Assembly: GCF_001039355.2 (NCBI RefSeq) | Contig: NW_019775709.1 | Span: 1 to 64,000, forward strand | Direction: 5' to 3' | Origin: Lingula anatina | Taxonomy: Eukaryota > Brachiopoda > Lingulata > Lingulida > Lingulidae | DNA length: 64,000 nt | Shown: positions 28,157-38,716 of the stretch, piece after piece | Layout: each line of letters begins with the position of its first letter | Numbering within the stretch: the stretch's first letter is position 1 | Notes under the pieces: generated by a model | Databases searched by the model: none | What the model was told of the DNA's origin: nothing | The model's input: only the letters and a program-made list of their open reading frames with translations | Program-made: the position numbers and the translations under genes

Positions 28157-31100
28157 ACACTGTATTATATTTGCAAACGATAAACAGAAGTTTAAATTAC
28201 CCTAACTTAAAAAAAATAACTTCAAATTCTTCATGATTTTTTTAGCTTGAATGCTTCGTGAACTTACAGATGACAAAATATTCTGCACACTGTTTACTAA
28301 TGTGAACTGGCAGCATGAGGTAATGCACTCAATAAGTGATAATTTTCTAAAATACAATGGTTTGTTAATGTTTAGCAGGCTCTCTATGTGGATCGGCTGA
28401 TTTGTTAATAGTGCTCTTTTCCATTAAATGGCACTTTCACTATATTAATGTAATAAAGCATTGTAACAGCAGCTAGACCTCTACATAAATGAATGAATGT
28501 ATAAATACCAAGAATGGAAATCATCCAAGATAGCATAAAACAAGGCTTTTGACATAGTGTGATGTGACAGAAAATGTGAGGTTAGGTTAACTTTTCAACA
28601 ATAATGATAAAACTCTCTGTTGTCTTAAAAACTGATACAAAAGGTACACAAAAACAAGGTCAACTCACATTGTAGCGGTGGATAAATTCTCTCAGCACTA
28701 GCTACATACACCTCTGTAATGTAGTCTGCCTTTGTATCTGAACCTACTCTCTTCCAAATCCTACAAAATCTCACTTGATTATATGTTAAGTCATGAGAAT
28801 TTGGGCTGTTTTTTATAATAAGCGCAAGAGAGTTGCAAAATTTATTTCTAGTACTATGTACTGTCAAGTGTGATCATGGTTTTACTTAAAAGACTAATTA
28901 CTGTAATAATACTGAGATTTCATAAATATATAACGGATTATTGAAAATAAATGTGCAAGGATAAGGGCTCCATCTGTGGTAAGTGAAATAAAACAAATTA
29001 AGTGGTACTTCATGTTTGTTGGCTGAATTTACCAAAATACAAGAACTACGGGTACATGTGCTTTATGTGTCATTTTGTTCAATTATCAATCTTACTGAAA
29101 TGAATAAAGCAAATTTAAACTGTGTACTTGATGCCATGTCCCCCAAACATTTCTCATCTCTTAAATGTAAATATTTATAACACGTCTCATTACTAAATGC
29201 AAAAAAAAAAAAAAAAAAAATGGAAGTACACGGCAATGTCAGATGCAGCTGATGGCTACATATATGTACAGTGTCTATACATAGAAAACAGTGGCCAATG
29301 AGAGGCATGAGAAACAAAATAGTGTCAACTAAAAAGAAAAACCTAGTTGAGAAGTCAAAGTCTCCAGAAGAAAGAAAAAGTTTTCATTGATAATTAAAGC
29401 ATTAATTATTCTTTTATGAGAATTTTGTGTTTTTTTTTTTTTTTTTTTGACACTCTCATAACTTCAATGTTGTTAAAATTGTACTCAATTTGATACCAGC
29501 AGCTGATCTGAACGGTACAGAAAAAAAAAACTTGAATTGAAATATATAATACTGCTATTGATTATGAAACAGAACATATAGGGAAATTAAATCTATGAAT
29601 AATGTATATTTATGCTCCATCTATCATTTGTACATGGTGTTTTTTTGTGTCTGATTCTGAATACTAGGACACGCCTTGAGATAGAAAATAAAACAAAATA
29701 CCCACTGCTGTGAACTCAAAAAGAAACATACAATGTAGCTGAAATCACATTTCACTTCTTGCATGAATACAAAATGTGTCAAATAACTTTTGATCTATTC
29801 AATTCTTTGTTTCTGAGTTCTACATCACAAGTACGAAAATGTGAAATTATTGTGAAATGCATATCGAGAATATTTGAAAACTCAGTCTTTAGCAACATGA
29901 TGGTGACAGAGCTGGAACAATAAAATACATCTTTCAAGTAAATATTAATGGCCCCTCTCTCACTCTTATGATTGTTATTAACTTTGTCTAAATTACCCAC
30001 CACTGTGTAAGATGGCTAACTGCAAACTAGGTGTTTAATTTAAACATAAAACAAGGTCATATTTCAAGAGGGGTTTGATTAGGGAAATTAAATCTATGAA
30101 TAATGTATAATTATGCTCCATCTATCATTTGTACATGATAACAAATAACAAACACAATTGTACAAATAAGAATATATCTTCCTTTTTGTTGCATATATGC
30201 ATGGTGTTAAATATTTTGTACTATAGTTAAGCATTTTTGTAACATTTCTGTGTCCAACCTTACTATCTGAAAAACACACCTGATCTTTTATGTTTTAAGA
30301 AATATGGCTTAACTAATTAGACATCAACACCTAAGCATCACACTGTTACACAACAGAAAAAAATGTTAAACTACTGTTATGCAACAAAAATTATGACTTC
30401 AGATGTGTGTTAGAATGGGTAACTTTAAAACTTCTTAAAGGTTATCTTGTAGATGTTGTGAAGTATCTTTGAACACTGTGGTATTCCAGCTGGATTACTG
30501 GCAGTTGATATATTATGAGAAATAGAACAGACTTTTAACAAACATAGAATGTTCTTTCAAATTACAGAATAATGTTGTCACTTTTCAGCAGAACACATAC
30601 ACATGACCAAATTGTGTATGAACATGTGCAATCATTCCTAAGTGCCTTTGATTGTTCCATAGGGAGGAAAAATTAGTCTTAATCCTATCTCTAAGCAAGA
30701 ACATTGCAATTTATCTAAAGCTTGCCCTGGTAGGTGATTTAATCTGGACTTAAAGATAAAAAAAAGAAAAATTTACATCAATGAGGGGTTGTCTCAATCA
30801 TTAAAAATATCACAGAGAGTGGAACACATGACAACAGCCTGGCATGTCCTTAGGCAAACAGTACACAATATTTGGGTTCTAAAAATATCCATGTACTTCC
30901 CATAAGAGAAAAAAAAAAGACTTAACATTATAAAGCCATAGTTTTTTGTGCCCTGAACAAAATGGATTTTGAATTAATTATTCAGTTGTGAAAATAAATT
31001 CCCGATAAAAGAAGGACAAAGTGACATTCTATGTATCAATACACAAGGCGGTTGCTCCCAGAGATGGTTTTCATGCTAGGGTCTCCTTGTTTAGATCCAA

Positions 31101-34100
31101 ATTGTGTGTGTGTGGTAAAATAATGGGAAATGGCTATATAAACCTGAAGCCCAGATGCATGAGACTCAAATGGGATGGCAGCTAGGGCATCAAAACTAAT
31201 TATCAAATAATCTGCTATGTTGCATTCAGGAATTGCTCCTTTAGGACAATGTGTCTCTGGTTTTTATGGAGGAAAAAAACTGAAAGATTTCAACAATTTC
31301 CCTCAATCAACAAGGTATATGTGTCATTCCAAACTGTTGAGAAAATTTGGGTCTATGCAGTTAAATTTTGAGCCTGTTGAGAACTACATTGTATTATACA
31401 GGGAACCATGTTGCAGAATAACTGCTAAATCTTTTTTTGTGGAATTAGGCATACAGTTCACAGTCCAACAGTCAACTGTGAAAATCACTCTGACAAATAT
31501 GTGTGGGATTCATAACAGGATTGTGTTTGGATTATTCTATGGGTTCCATGCTAATCTGTAGTATCTAAATGGTTAGTTGCAAAATCTTCAGAGTAATCAT
31601 CTGGGATCCCTTTTTATCATGAACCTTTCCCATTTCTGGAAGTTGCCAAGAAAACACAATACAGATTAGTGCCACTATTACTTTCTACACACAAAAAATC
31701 ATATCTGCAATTGCTGTCCAGACAATCCAGTCATGAAGAATGGGAAAAATGCAACATTTTCTGGCATCTTAGTAATACCAGTTTTCAACCCCTGTAAACA
31801 AGAACTGTCAGTTGCACAACACCATATACCACAACAAAGATGTTTCTTTTAATCAGAAAAAAAGAAAAAAAAATCATGATACATGAATCTAGTAGACCAG
31901 TTATTAACAACAGTTTTTATCTGATGTGCTGATCATAAAATTATAAAGAAGCTTTTACTGTTGCACTACCTTTCTGCAATAATCTATACCCAGCACATTT
32001 TAAACATTAAATGACACAGACAATAAATCATTGTGCAAAAATAAAAGAGAGTGCAAGTTATGAGGGCAACAGACTACACTTAACACAAAAAACCCTTTGA
32101 CATAAATAACCCAAGGCATTAGTTCCGTGTTAGGTCCCAAGACAATTAACTAACTCTTGGTGATATGCTGCCACAGAAAAAGAGTTTAATCTTATAAGAG
32201 TATCCGGTGAAGAGCAATTGAGAAGAAACACACTGTAGACCAGTATCCTACTTGTACAAGTAATCCATGGGGGAATAAAAGCCCTGAGCTGCTAAATAGA
32301 ATAGAAACAAGAGATAAGTACTAGCCTGTATAATATCTTGTTGATTACTCATATGTAGGAATCCTTTATTTAGGCAACTTTTAAATGCATCTATCGTGCA
32401 CAAAATAAAAGTGTTTTTAAAAGTTGCGAGGGCGACAGACTACAAAAAACACAAAAATGCCATTTGACATAAATAATCCAAGATATAAGTTTTGTGTTAG
32501 ATCACATGACCATAAAGAATATATATATAATCACTTCTTAGCTGCTTGAGAAGGCGTGCAATCAGTTAATCTGATTGCATTCAGCGAGAGCCCCTGTAGA
32601 GTTGGATCAATCTACTTTAAACAATAGTTTCATTGGGAATGTGCCCTAGAATGCATCTTTTTTTTACTTTTATTATAATAATCATTGCAAAGAAAAACTA
32701 TTGTGTGCAAAATAAAAGAGAGAGTCGAGTTACGCAACACAGTACACTTAACACAAAAACACCATCTTACATAAATAACCAAAGGCATTAGTTCTGTGTT
32801 AGATCCCAGGACAACTGTAGTAATATGCTGCCACAGAAAATGGTTTCATCTTATAAGAGTACGGATCCGGTGAAAAACTATTGGAAAAAAAGCTCACTAT
32901 AGACTAGCATCCTACACAGATAAAAACCCATGGGGAATGAAAGCCTTCAGCTGCTAATTAGAATGAAACATGTGATAAGTGATAAGTGATAAGCCTGTGG
33001 TGTGGGTTACTCAAATGTAGAAATCTTAACTTATTTTTCCCCTTTCCTTTCTTAATAATCATTGCTTTACTGCAAAGCAAACATCTTGCTTAGTTTTTGC
33101 TCTGAATTTCTGATTTTTGAAAAATAATTAAAATAAAACAAGATCATAAAATCATTATACAGAAAAGGAAGACATAAACATAAAATATTTTTCAGGTGCT
33201 AGTCACAAATCAATAATTTAGCAAATGCAATAAACCTTTTTTCTTCAAATTTAGTGTGCAATTACCAATTCTTCTCAACAAATGGTTATGTCAATATCAC
33301 AAGCACTGCAATAAATATCTATCACCTTTTGGTAAGCCAAGTTGCTGCAATTCATTGGACAAAGCCTCCCCCTCAACACTATACTTGGCTGCACTAGAGA
33401 AGATAAAGGTCAGGGCAGCAATACTTGCTTTCACGTCACCAAGCTCTGGAATATCAACAAGGAGAAAGTCAGTCAAGTCCCTTCGACTTTTAATTAAAAA
33501 TATGACCTAGGGCTTGTTTCCCAAAATTCATTTATCCTGAAAATTGCACTTTTAGACCAAAGATAAATCAGTAGTAGTCAAAATAAGTGAAAAATTGCAC
33601 CTGTTGTAAATATTAAACAACAAAGTAAAGTCCAATACCTCTGGGGCAGTATTCTGGAAACTTTGTAACTTACAAATGATCGGACTTCATGAAAAATTAC
33701 AAGAATTTGAAAGTTAAACCTTTCGAGAATATGGCCCCAGTCCAATATTTCCTCGGACTACTATTAGTTTTTTCTTGAACTCAAATAGACCACAATTATG
33801 GTCCGAAAGTTGTAATAAATTTTTGAGGAAATTTTTTTGTAAAACCAGCCCCTGGTCACTGTCCTTAGACTGTCAAAGAGATTTTGACATATTTTACATA
33901 ACAAATAGTAGAAATATTAAATGTACATAAAAGTCACCATTAAGGCCGCTTTTTCCCTTAATGGTTCTAGTCCAATAACTTGCTGATAATTACAGATATC
34001 AATGTTAGCAAATATACCAATTTCAATTTCAAACCTAACTTAAACAAGTATTTCCCATTTGGTGTGAATATGTGTGATTTAATAAATGTTATATAATCTT

Positions 34101-36978
34101 CACTATTTTCTGTAATAAACTTGTACGTTGCAACAAAAATACATTGTTTATTGATCAAACGTTTTTTAAACATTTTTATTTCATGAGACAAAAAATCAAG
34201 GTCAACATTGCCAGGTGGAACTTTGGACATAATAAAATCTGGAGGATTGTGGTAGGTGAGACAAGACAAAATTTTTAATGCTCCTGTTGCTTGTATAGAG
34301 AAATATAGACATTGTGTTAAAGGCAAACAGGGCACATTAGAAAATTTGACTCCCACCCAAGTTTATGGAATAAAAAATGAAAAAAAAAAAAAAATCCTGG
34401 AAATTTAACATTTCCCCCTTAATTGCAAGGTAGACAATACCCAAACCCAATGACAAAATTCTATTCTATGAAATTATTTTTAAGATCTAAGTTTTTATCT
34501 TTTTTTTTTTTTTTTTGTTGCTTTGATTCAATTTTGTAACAGAGATGGAGACTGGTGAATTTCTCTTGTAATTGTTAAAATATAAATCAAAAACTTGAAA
34601 ATGCGCCAATATATTGTCATTATCAGAACTTTTGGAAGGGCATGTCAAATTGGCAATCAAGGGAAAATTTTAGATATTTTTAAAAATCCATTTCTTCTCT
34701 ACAAAAAGGTCTTATATAACACACATTGTATGCCTTTAAGTATAACAAAACTATACCTACCAAATTTTGCATCTGTAGTGAGCTTATAGACTTTTTCATA
34801 CTGAAATGCAAAGTGATCTTCTAAATAAAACATTAAATATAATAAAAAATAAAAAGCTGCTTTATCATCTTTCAAATAAGACTAATGTAACAATGTAATT
34901 TTAAGCAGATTGATCAAATTTTCACCAAAACAAATAGGCCAAAAGTATAATTAAAAACTTCCTATCTCATTCATATGTAGAAATTTGGACTACTTGAAAT
35001 ATTTTTGTAATAAAAAAAGGCAAACTAATTCTCCTGGCATTAACGTATAGAAGTTAGCAACCATCAAACTAAGCAAATTACCACTCAAATACAGAATAGA
35101 TCTATATGGTTACAGAATTTTGCTTACATAAATTTGCAGCCATTTCACTGATTGCAACCCCTAGTGAAATTGTTCACAGGTCAAATAAATCCCAAAGACC
35201 TGTTGTCATTCACCCATATCATGCTGTGCTGAATAGGGTGAACCATAGCTGTTACAGAAAACTTTGTTCCAAAGTAAGTGATTCTTATCAATGAGAATTG
35301 TTACTTAACACAAAAGTTTTGTATGATTCTTTTCAGCATCTGCCAATAATCATATACATTGGCATTATCAATTTGATGTCAAAAGTAAAGAAACAGCACT
35401 CCGGACATTTGTTTTAAACTGAGCACTGCAATATTTATTGCAAGACAAAAAAACAGGCCTGCATGGTTAAAATGCTCTCTTATAGAAATCCAGAATAAGA
35501 AATGAAGCTGTTTGAGATTAACACTCACGTCAATTCCACTTCCAAGCATATCTTTCATCACTTGTGCACACAGCAGTTTCATTTTGATAGATGTCTAAAA
35601 ATAAATGCATAAGTAAAATTATGTGATTTTAAACAAACAAATACAAACAATATTTTTTTCACCAAAAAATAGAATGAGTTGGTGTTCTACTTCTGATGTC
35701 ACCTGTCATATTCATTACATTTCCTTCACTCAGTGGACTATTTCAAGACTGGCTACTGCTCCGAAATATAAAAACAAATGTTGTTAGAGACAGAAACTTT
35801 CCAAACAAATTGTCTGTCATATTGTGATCAAGTATTAAAGGGATAACAACATTTCAATAACAGATTTTCCTGGGGAAAACGACAATATTCCTACAGTAAC
35901 CAATGGTTAATAAATCCGTTCTGACATTCAAACCCAGTCGATTTTTAATAAAGAGTGTGGATTTGTGATAACGTGATAACAAGGGTAATGTTCTATGAAG
36001 GTCAATGTGGTCTGGTGCCATACAAGCACAGATTTCAGAATAATTACAATAACTGTCATTTTGTTGGTAATTAAAATAGCATTTATTTTATTTCCATGTG
36101 TTCTTTACAATATTTTTTATTGTGGAGATTTGAGTCTCATATGAAGAGTTCATACGAAGAGTAATTATCCCTTTATGGTCATAAACAAGAAAAACATCAC
36201 TGTCTTTTGAATTTGATTAACTTTACGTAGTATGGAAAGTAATGTCTTATATTCCTTTATCAAGATACAGGTACATCATATTGACACAAAACACTGCACT
36301 TGGCTCTCCCATGTAATTGACCTACCAATTTTGCTAGTATGCTGATCTCTGCCAGCACCCAGTCAGGGCAGTCCAAGTCACCACAGAAATGGAACCTCTG
36401 AAATATGAATATGTTTTGTAAATATAACTAATTCTACGGGGGCGTCTCGATAGTCCGAAGGTTCATTGGTCCGAAGGTTCATTGGTCCGAAAAACGGTAA
36501 CATTTTTATCGGTTTTTTAATCAAGGGTTCGTTGGTCCGAAGGTTCTGTAGTGAACATTCGGACCAATGAACCTTCGGACTATTGAACCTTCGGACTATT
36601 GCTACGGCCCCAATTCTACAGTACTTAATGAGGCTGCTTCATTGCATCTTTTTTCTTTATTTATCTTATTGTTTTCTTTGTTTATCAAACGATACACATA
36701 ATACCACAGTCATCCATCTTTAATCACCTTGCTGTATTTGACTGGCCACATAAAAGTGACATTGCGGCGGGAGGTGTGTGTGTTTGAGGGGGGGGGGGCT
36801 TAAATCGTGCCTTTAAATCCACCCACCCCCATAGGTTTACATCATTCCCACTGGTAGTGCATGGTTAAAACTATCTAGATATAACTAGACGTTTCAAGCC
36901 ACTGTGTTTCACAGTTTATGCACACTTGAATCTAGATTGGTTTCTACTCTTATCGCTGGACCCTCTACAACTTACCAT
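19761..36978 (-). CDS. COMMD4: COMM domain-containing protein 4 (last exon not found)
   Basis: COMMD proteins form a hetero-oligomeric ring in the Commander complex, which acts in endosomal cargo recycling. Eight exons follow each other in phase: 36978-36976 (only the ATG, then GTAAG), 36397-36326, 35594-35529, 34800-34761, 33445-33326, 26392-26312, 25379-25318 and 19875-19761. They give about 186 codons against 199 residues in human COMMD4. Diagnostic segments are [19 protein letters not shown] at the start, [19 protein letters not shown], the helical-domain run [36 protein letters not shown], and the COMM-domain parts QWRVDYVIG and [11 protein letters not shown]. The last exon read ends in phase 1, where human continues ELKQAQ. 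The missing terminal exon of about 13 codons should lie below 19761. Introns are large (up to 6.9 kb) and repeat-laden. The gene diverges from MRPL9. Confidence 0.93.
21348..21619. repeat. Interspersed repeat, short internally deleted copy
   Basis: This segment of a COMMD4 intron matches both ends of a longer repeat found in the last isochorismatase intron (about 48541-49182 and 59232-59909). Shared blocks include AATGCATCTATCTTTGTGC, TTTTTACCCCAAAATC and ACCCAAAAGAATGTAT. About 400 bp of the middle is absent here. That pattern fits a short non-autonomous derivative of a mobile element. Confidence 0.75.
21640..21870. repeat. GT/AT microsatellites with a tandem 90-100 bp duplication
   Basis: A (GT)n then (AT)n run at about 21640-21686 is followed by a segment containing CAGGTGGGCCATGCATCA. 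After a second (AT)n run near 21764-21785, a diverged version of the same segment appears (about 21786-21860). The unit, including its AT run, appears tandemly duplicated. Confidence 0.8.
22162..22700. repeat. 18-bp minisatellite array, about 30 copies
   Basis: Imperfect head-to-tail copies of an 18-base unit (consensus about ACTGGCCACCCACATTGT) fill this part of a COMMD4 intron. More degenerate copies run on to about 22960. Because the period is a multiple of three and the unit lacks stops in several frames, long open frames appear on both strands (up to 257 codons). They are artefacts of the period. Confidence 0.95.
23615..23823. repeat. Foldback element with about 50-bp arms
   Basis: The left arm (about 23615-23664, containing AAATTATCAAACACAAGC) is inverted on the right (about 23773-23823). 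The middle contains a nested short stem, GCTTAC pairing with GTAAGC, around TTTGATGAAGGCC and GGCC. This looks like a MITE with a structured core. Confidence 0.75.
24301..24344. repeat. (GA)n microsatellite
   Basis: About 22 GA units within a COMMD4 intron. Confidence 0.95.
26041..26064. repeat. (AT)n microsatellite
   Basis: About 11 AT units in a COMMD4 intron, next to the exon-like segment at 26109-26219. Confidence 0.9.
26109..26219 (-). other. Exon-like segment inside COMMD4, symmetric phase
   Basis: This 111-base open segment stands out as GC-richer than its surroundings. It is bounded on the minus strand by AACACAG at the start and CCCAG-GTCAGG at the end. It encodes 37 codons including [17 protein letters not shown] and [13 protein letters not shown]. 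Entry and exit are both phase 1, the same as the COMMD4 junction it interrupts (exon 6 to exon 7), so it could be spliced in without a frame change. It has no counterpart in human COMMD4 and would sit just before the COMM domain. It may be an alternative cassette exon, an exonised repeat, or an exon of an interleaved gene. Confidence 0.4.
26516..26542. repeat. (AC)n microsatellite
   Basis: About 13 AC units in a COMMD4 intron, upstream of exon 6. Confidence 0.95.
28123..28158. repeat. (AAAT)n microsatellite
   Basis: About eight AAAT units in a COMMD4 intron. Confidence 0.9.
28669..28760 (-). other. Second exon-like segment inside COMMD4
   Basis: The minus-strand segment 28760-28669 is bounded by TTTTGTAG and GTGAGTT. 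It holds a 30-codon open frame including [20 protein letters not shown] and ending YPPLQ. Entry is phase 2 and exit is phase 1. The exit fits the entry of the 26109-26219 segment, but the entry does not fit COMMD4 exon 5, which ends in phase 1. So it is not a simple COMMD4 cassette. With the other segment it may be part of an unrecognised gene interleaved on the same strand. I do not recognise the protein. Confidence 0.3.
29580..30138. repeat. Pair of 58-bp direct repeats, 500 bp apart
   Basis: 29580-29637 and 30081-30138 are almost identical (AGGGAAATTAAATCTATGAA onward). They lie in a COMMD4 intron with unrelated sequence between them. Confidence 0.85.
32031..33028. repeat. Three diverged copies of a roughly 330-bp unit
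   Basis: Copy A (32031-32363) and copy C (32699-33028) align over their whole length, sharing ATATGCTGCCACAGAAAA, TTATAAGAGTA and the end ATGTAG-AATC. Copy B (about 32391-32513) matches only the first third (GACATAAATAATCCAAG). The order suggests old tandem duplication with deletion, all within COMMD4 intron 5. Confidence 0.8.
33508..33854. mobile_element. MITE-like foldback interrupted by a second MITE
   Basis: The outer ends are inverted (left CTAGGGCTTGTTTCCCAAAA, right read inverted CCAGGGGCTGGTTTTACAAA), with further similarity inward up to AGTAGTC on both sides. An independent 100-bp element with its own inverted ends sits in the middle at 33641-33740. Both lie just upstream of COMMD4 exon 5, in intron 4. 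Confidence 0.6.
33641..33740. mobile_element. 100-bp MITE with inverted ends
   Basis: The left end CTGGGGCAGTATTCTGGAAA is matched by the inverted right end CTGGGGCCATATTCTCGAAA. TCCAATAC (33631-33638) and TCCAATAT (33741-33748) flank it as a likely 8-bp target duplication. That length would fit a hAT-type origin. No coding capacity. Confidence 0.65.
36438..36611. mobile_element. 174-bp palindromic MITE with 8-bp target duplication
   Basis: The element is flanked by a perfect AATTCTAC at 36430-36437 and 36612-36619. Its arms are inverted copies built from the block TAGTCCGAAGGTTCATTGG, repeated twice per arm, and its ends are GGGG-rich. No coding capacity. It lies in COMMD4 intron 1. An 8-bp duplication is typical of hAT elements, so it is probably a non-autonomous one. 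Confidence 0.85.
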
Positions 36979-37251
36979 CTTTCCTGTACTTCCGAGTCCC
37001 CGGTTTCTCCGTAACACAATATACAAAATAGTGTTAACCAGAAGAATTTATATTTATTTATTTGGCAAAAAAGAAAGAAGTGATTATTATTTAAATCGGT
37101 TTTGACTGCTTTGTATATTTCAAATTTTGTATTAAAAATATGTGGTAATTAACTTCGTTTCTCCGTAGCTGTGCTATTTTGGAGCATGCTTCCGGTGTTT
37201 TCAGGAGATCGAAAACGAGAAGGGGGAGAGACCTAGCGTCCGGAAACCCTC
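36979..37251. promoter_or_regulatory. Shared COMMD4/MRPL9 promoter and MRPL9 5' non-coding exon
   Basis: COMMD4 starts at 36978 on the minus strand. On the plus strand a good donor (GTAAGTCAG) begins at 37252 after GGAAACCCTC, and an acceptor (TGTTTCAG) lies just before the MRPL9 ATG at 38717. This suggests an MRPL9 5' untranslated exon ending at 37251. CTTCCGG at 37189-37195 is an ETS-like site, common in housekeeping divergent promoters. Confidence 0.45.
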
Positions 37252-38716
37252 GTAAGTCAGACTTAGCAACCATAACTGTTAAGAGTTATAGATTGTTGTT
37301 AATTCAAATTAAACCGACATGAATTTCTTTGGCTACTTATTCCCACTCAATAAGTGCACTGTGGCAGTGCCATTTGCAAAAAGTCTGTTCAACCTCAGTT
37401 TTTGGGGAGTCTAGGCCAAAATGTATGCCTTGGCAAAATTATATACGGTTTATATACATAAACAGGGGGGTCGGTGGGGTTCAAAAGAACTTCAGTTTAC
37501 TGTAATCATTATTTATCGAGAATTAAAAGCGGTCTGGCAGTCAACTTAAAGGGATAGCAACTATTCGTATGAAATCTAAATTTTACAATAAAAATATTGT
37601 AAGCAACTCATAGAAATATAATATATTCTATTTTACCACAAAAACGGCAGTTAAAGCAATTATTCTGAAATCTGTACTTGCCATCTGACCATGTGATCTC
37701 CAAAGATGGCCATACTCTGTAATAATCTCTTAAGAGATTATTACAAAAAAACAAACTTTTTAGAGAAAAAAAAAAACAAAAAAAACAGGGACTAACTTTG
37801 AATGTAGAAATGGATTCATTAACCATTTATAAGTATGGGGAAATTGTTGTTTTACCCAGGATATTTCTTTTTTTTTTTTTTTTTTTTTGGCCAAAATGAA
37901 CAGTTGTTATCTCTTTAAGGATCACCAGGTCCACAAGCATAAAATGGTTGGATATATATTACGTAAAAAAGATACTGTGAAAAACAGCATATAGGATAAC
38001 AGTGAAAATAGCTTTGTCCATAAGTACAGACAAGTGACCTCAAGCATCCACAGGCATAAAATAGTAGGAAGATTGACAGTTTAACATAATATGGTTGGAC
38101 GCACCTATAAAATGGAAGCATGCATGTGCCCGTAGTAGCAGAGCAAAGAACCAAAAACAATATTTTGCATGTTCACCAATAATGGCATTGTTATAACAAA
38201 CAAAAGGTGTGAATAATAGCAAGTGTTATTATGAAATATGAACAAAATACGTTGTATGATAAGTGTGTTTAATTGTTGATTTTTTCAACTGTTTGTGCCC
38301 AACGGCACTTGTGGACACAACCATATTCTCTCTCTTATTGTTCAGTAGGCCTGCTAAGTACATATAAGGACACTATATACTGTTTTCCAAATTACAATAC
38401 CTTCTAATGCAAACTTGCAAATATTTACTTATTTCCTAAACATTTTATGCTTGTGGCACTTGTGCTCATTTGTGGATGTTTGTGGGTGTTACGTAGACAG
38501 GCGCAACTAAAAGTGAGGAGACAGTTGACAATCTTTTACTGGTGCTGAGGCTGTTGTTTTAGGGATAAATGCATTTAAATATATTTGTTGTGTAATAAGT
38601 GAGCTTTGATCTGCTGCTTGTGATGTTGTGTGATTACTGCAACTAGAATATTTGGAAAAATAACCTGTTATTCACAATTTAATTTCAATTGTTTGTTTCA
38701 GAATCTCAGGTGCAAG
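37252..38716 (+). other. Probable MRPL9 5' UTR intron
   Basis: No coding exon found. It contains a poly-T run near 37868 and AT-rich sequence. Read as an intron, it joins the donor at 37252 to the acceptor ending at about 38701. Confidence 0.4.

Noticed and set aside
31217-31561. 114-codon plus-strand frame in a COMMD4 intron
   Set aside because: No splice support or recognisable family; consistent with chance in AT-rich DNA.
33967-34356. 129-codon minus-strand frame between COMMD4 exons 4 and 5
   Set aside because: No family signature, AT-driven residue composition, and no role in the COMMD4 phase chain.
27200-34800. Similarity between the sequences near 27180 and 34545 (GAGATRGAGACTGGT)
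   Set aside because: Only a short block matches. It may be an old repeat but is not extendable by eye.
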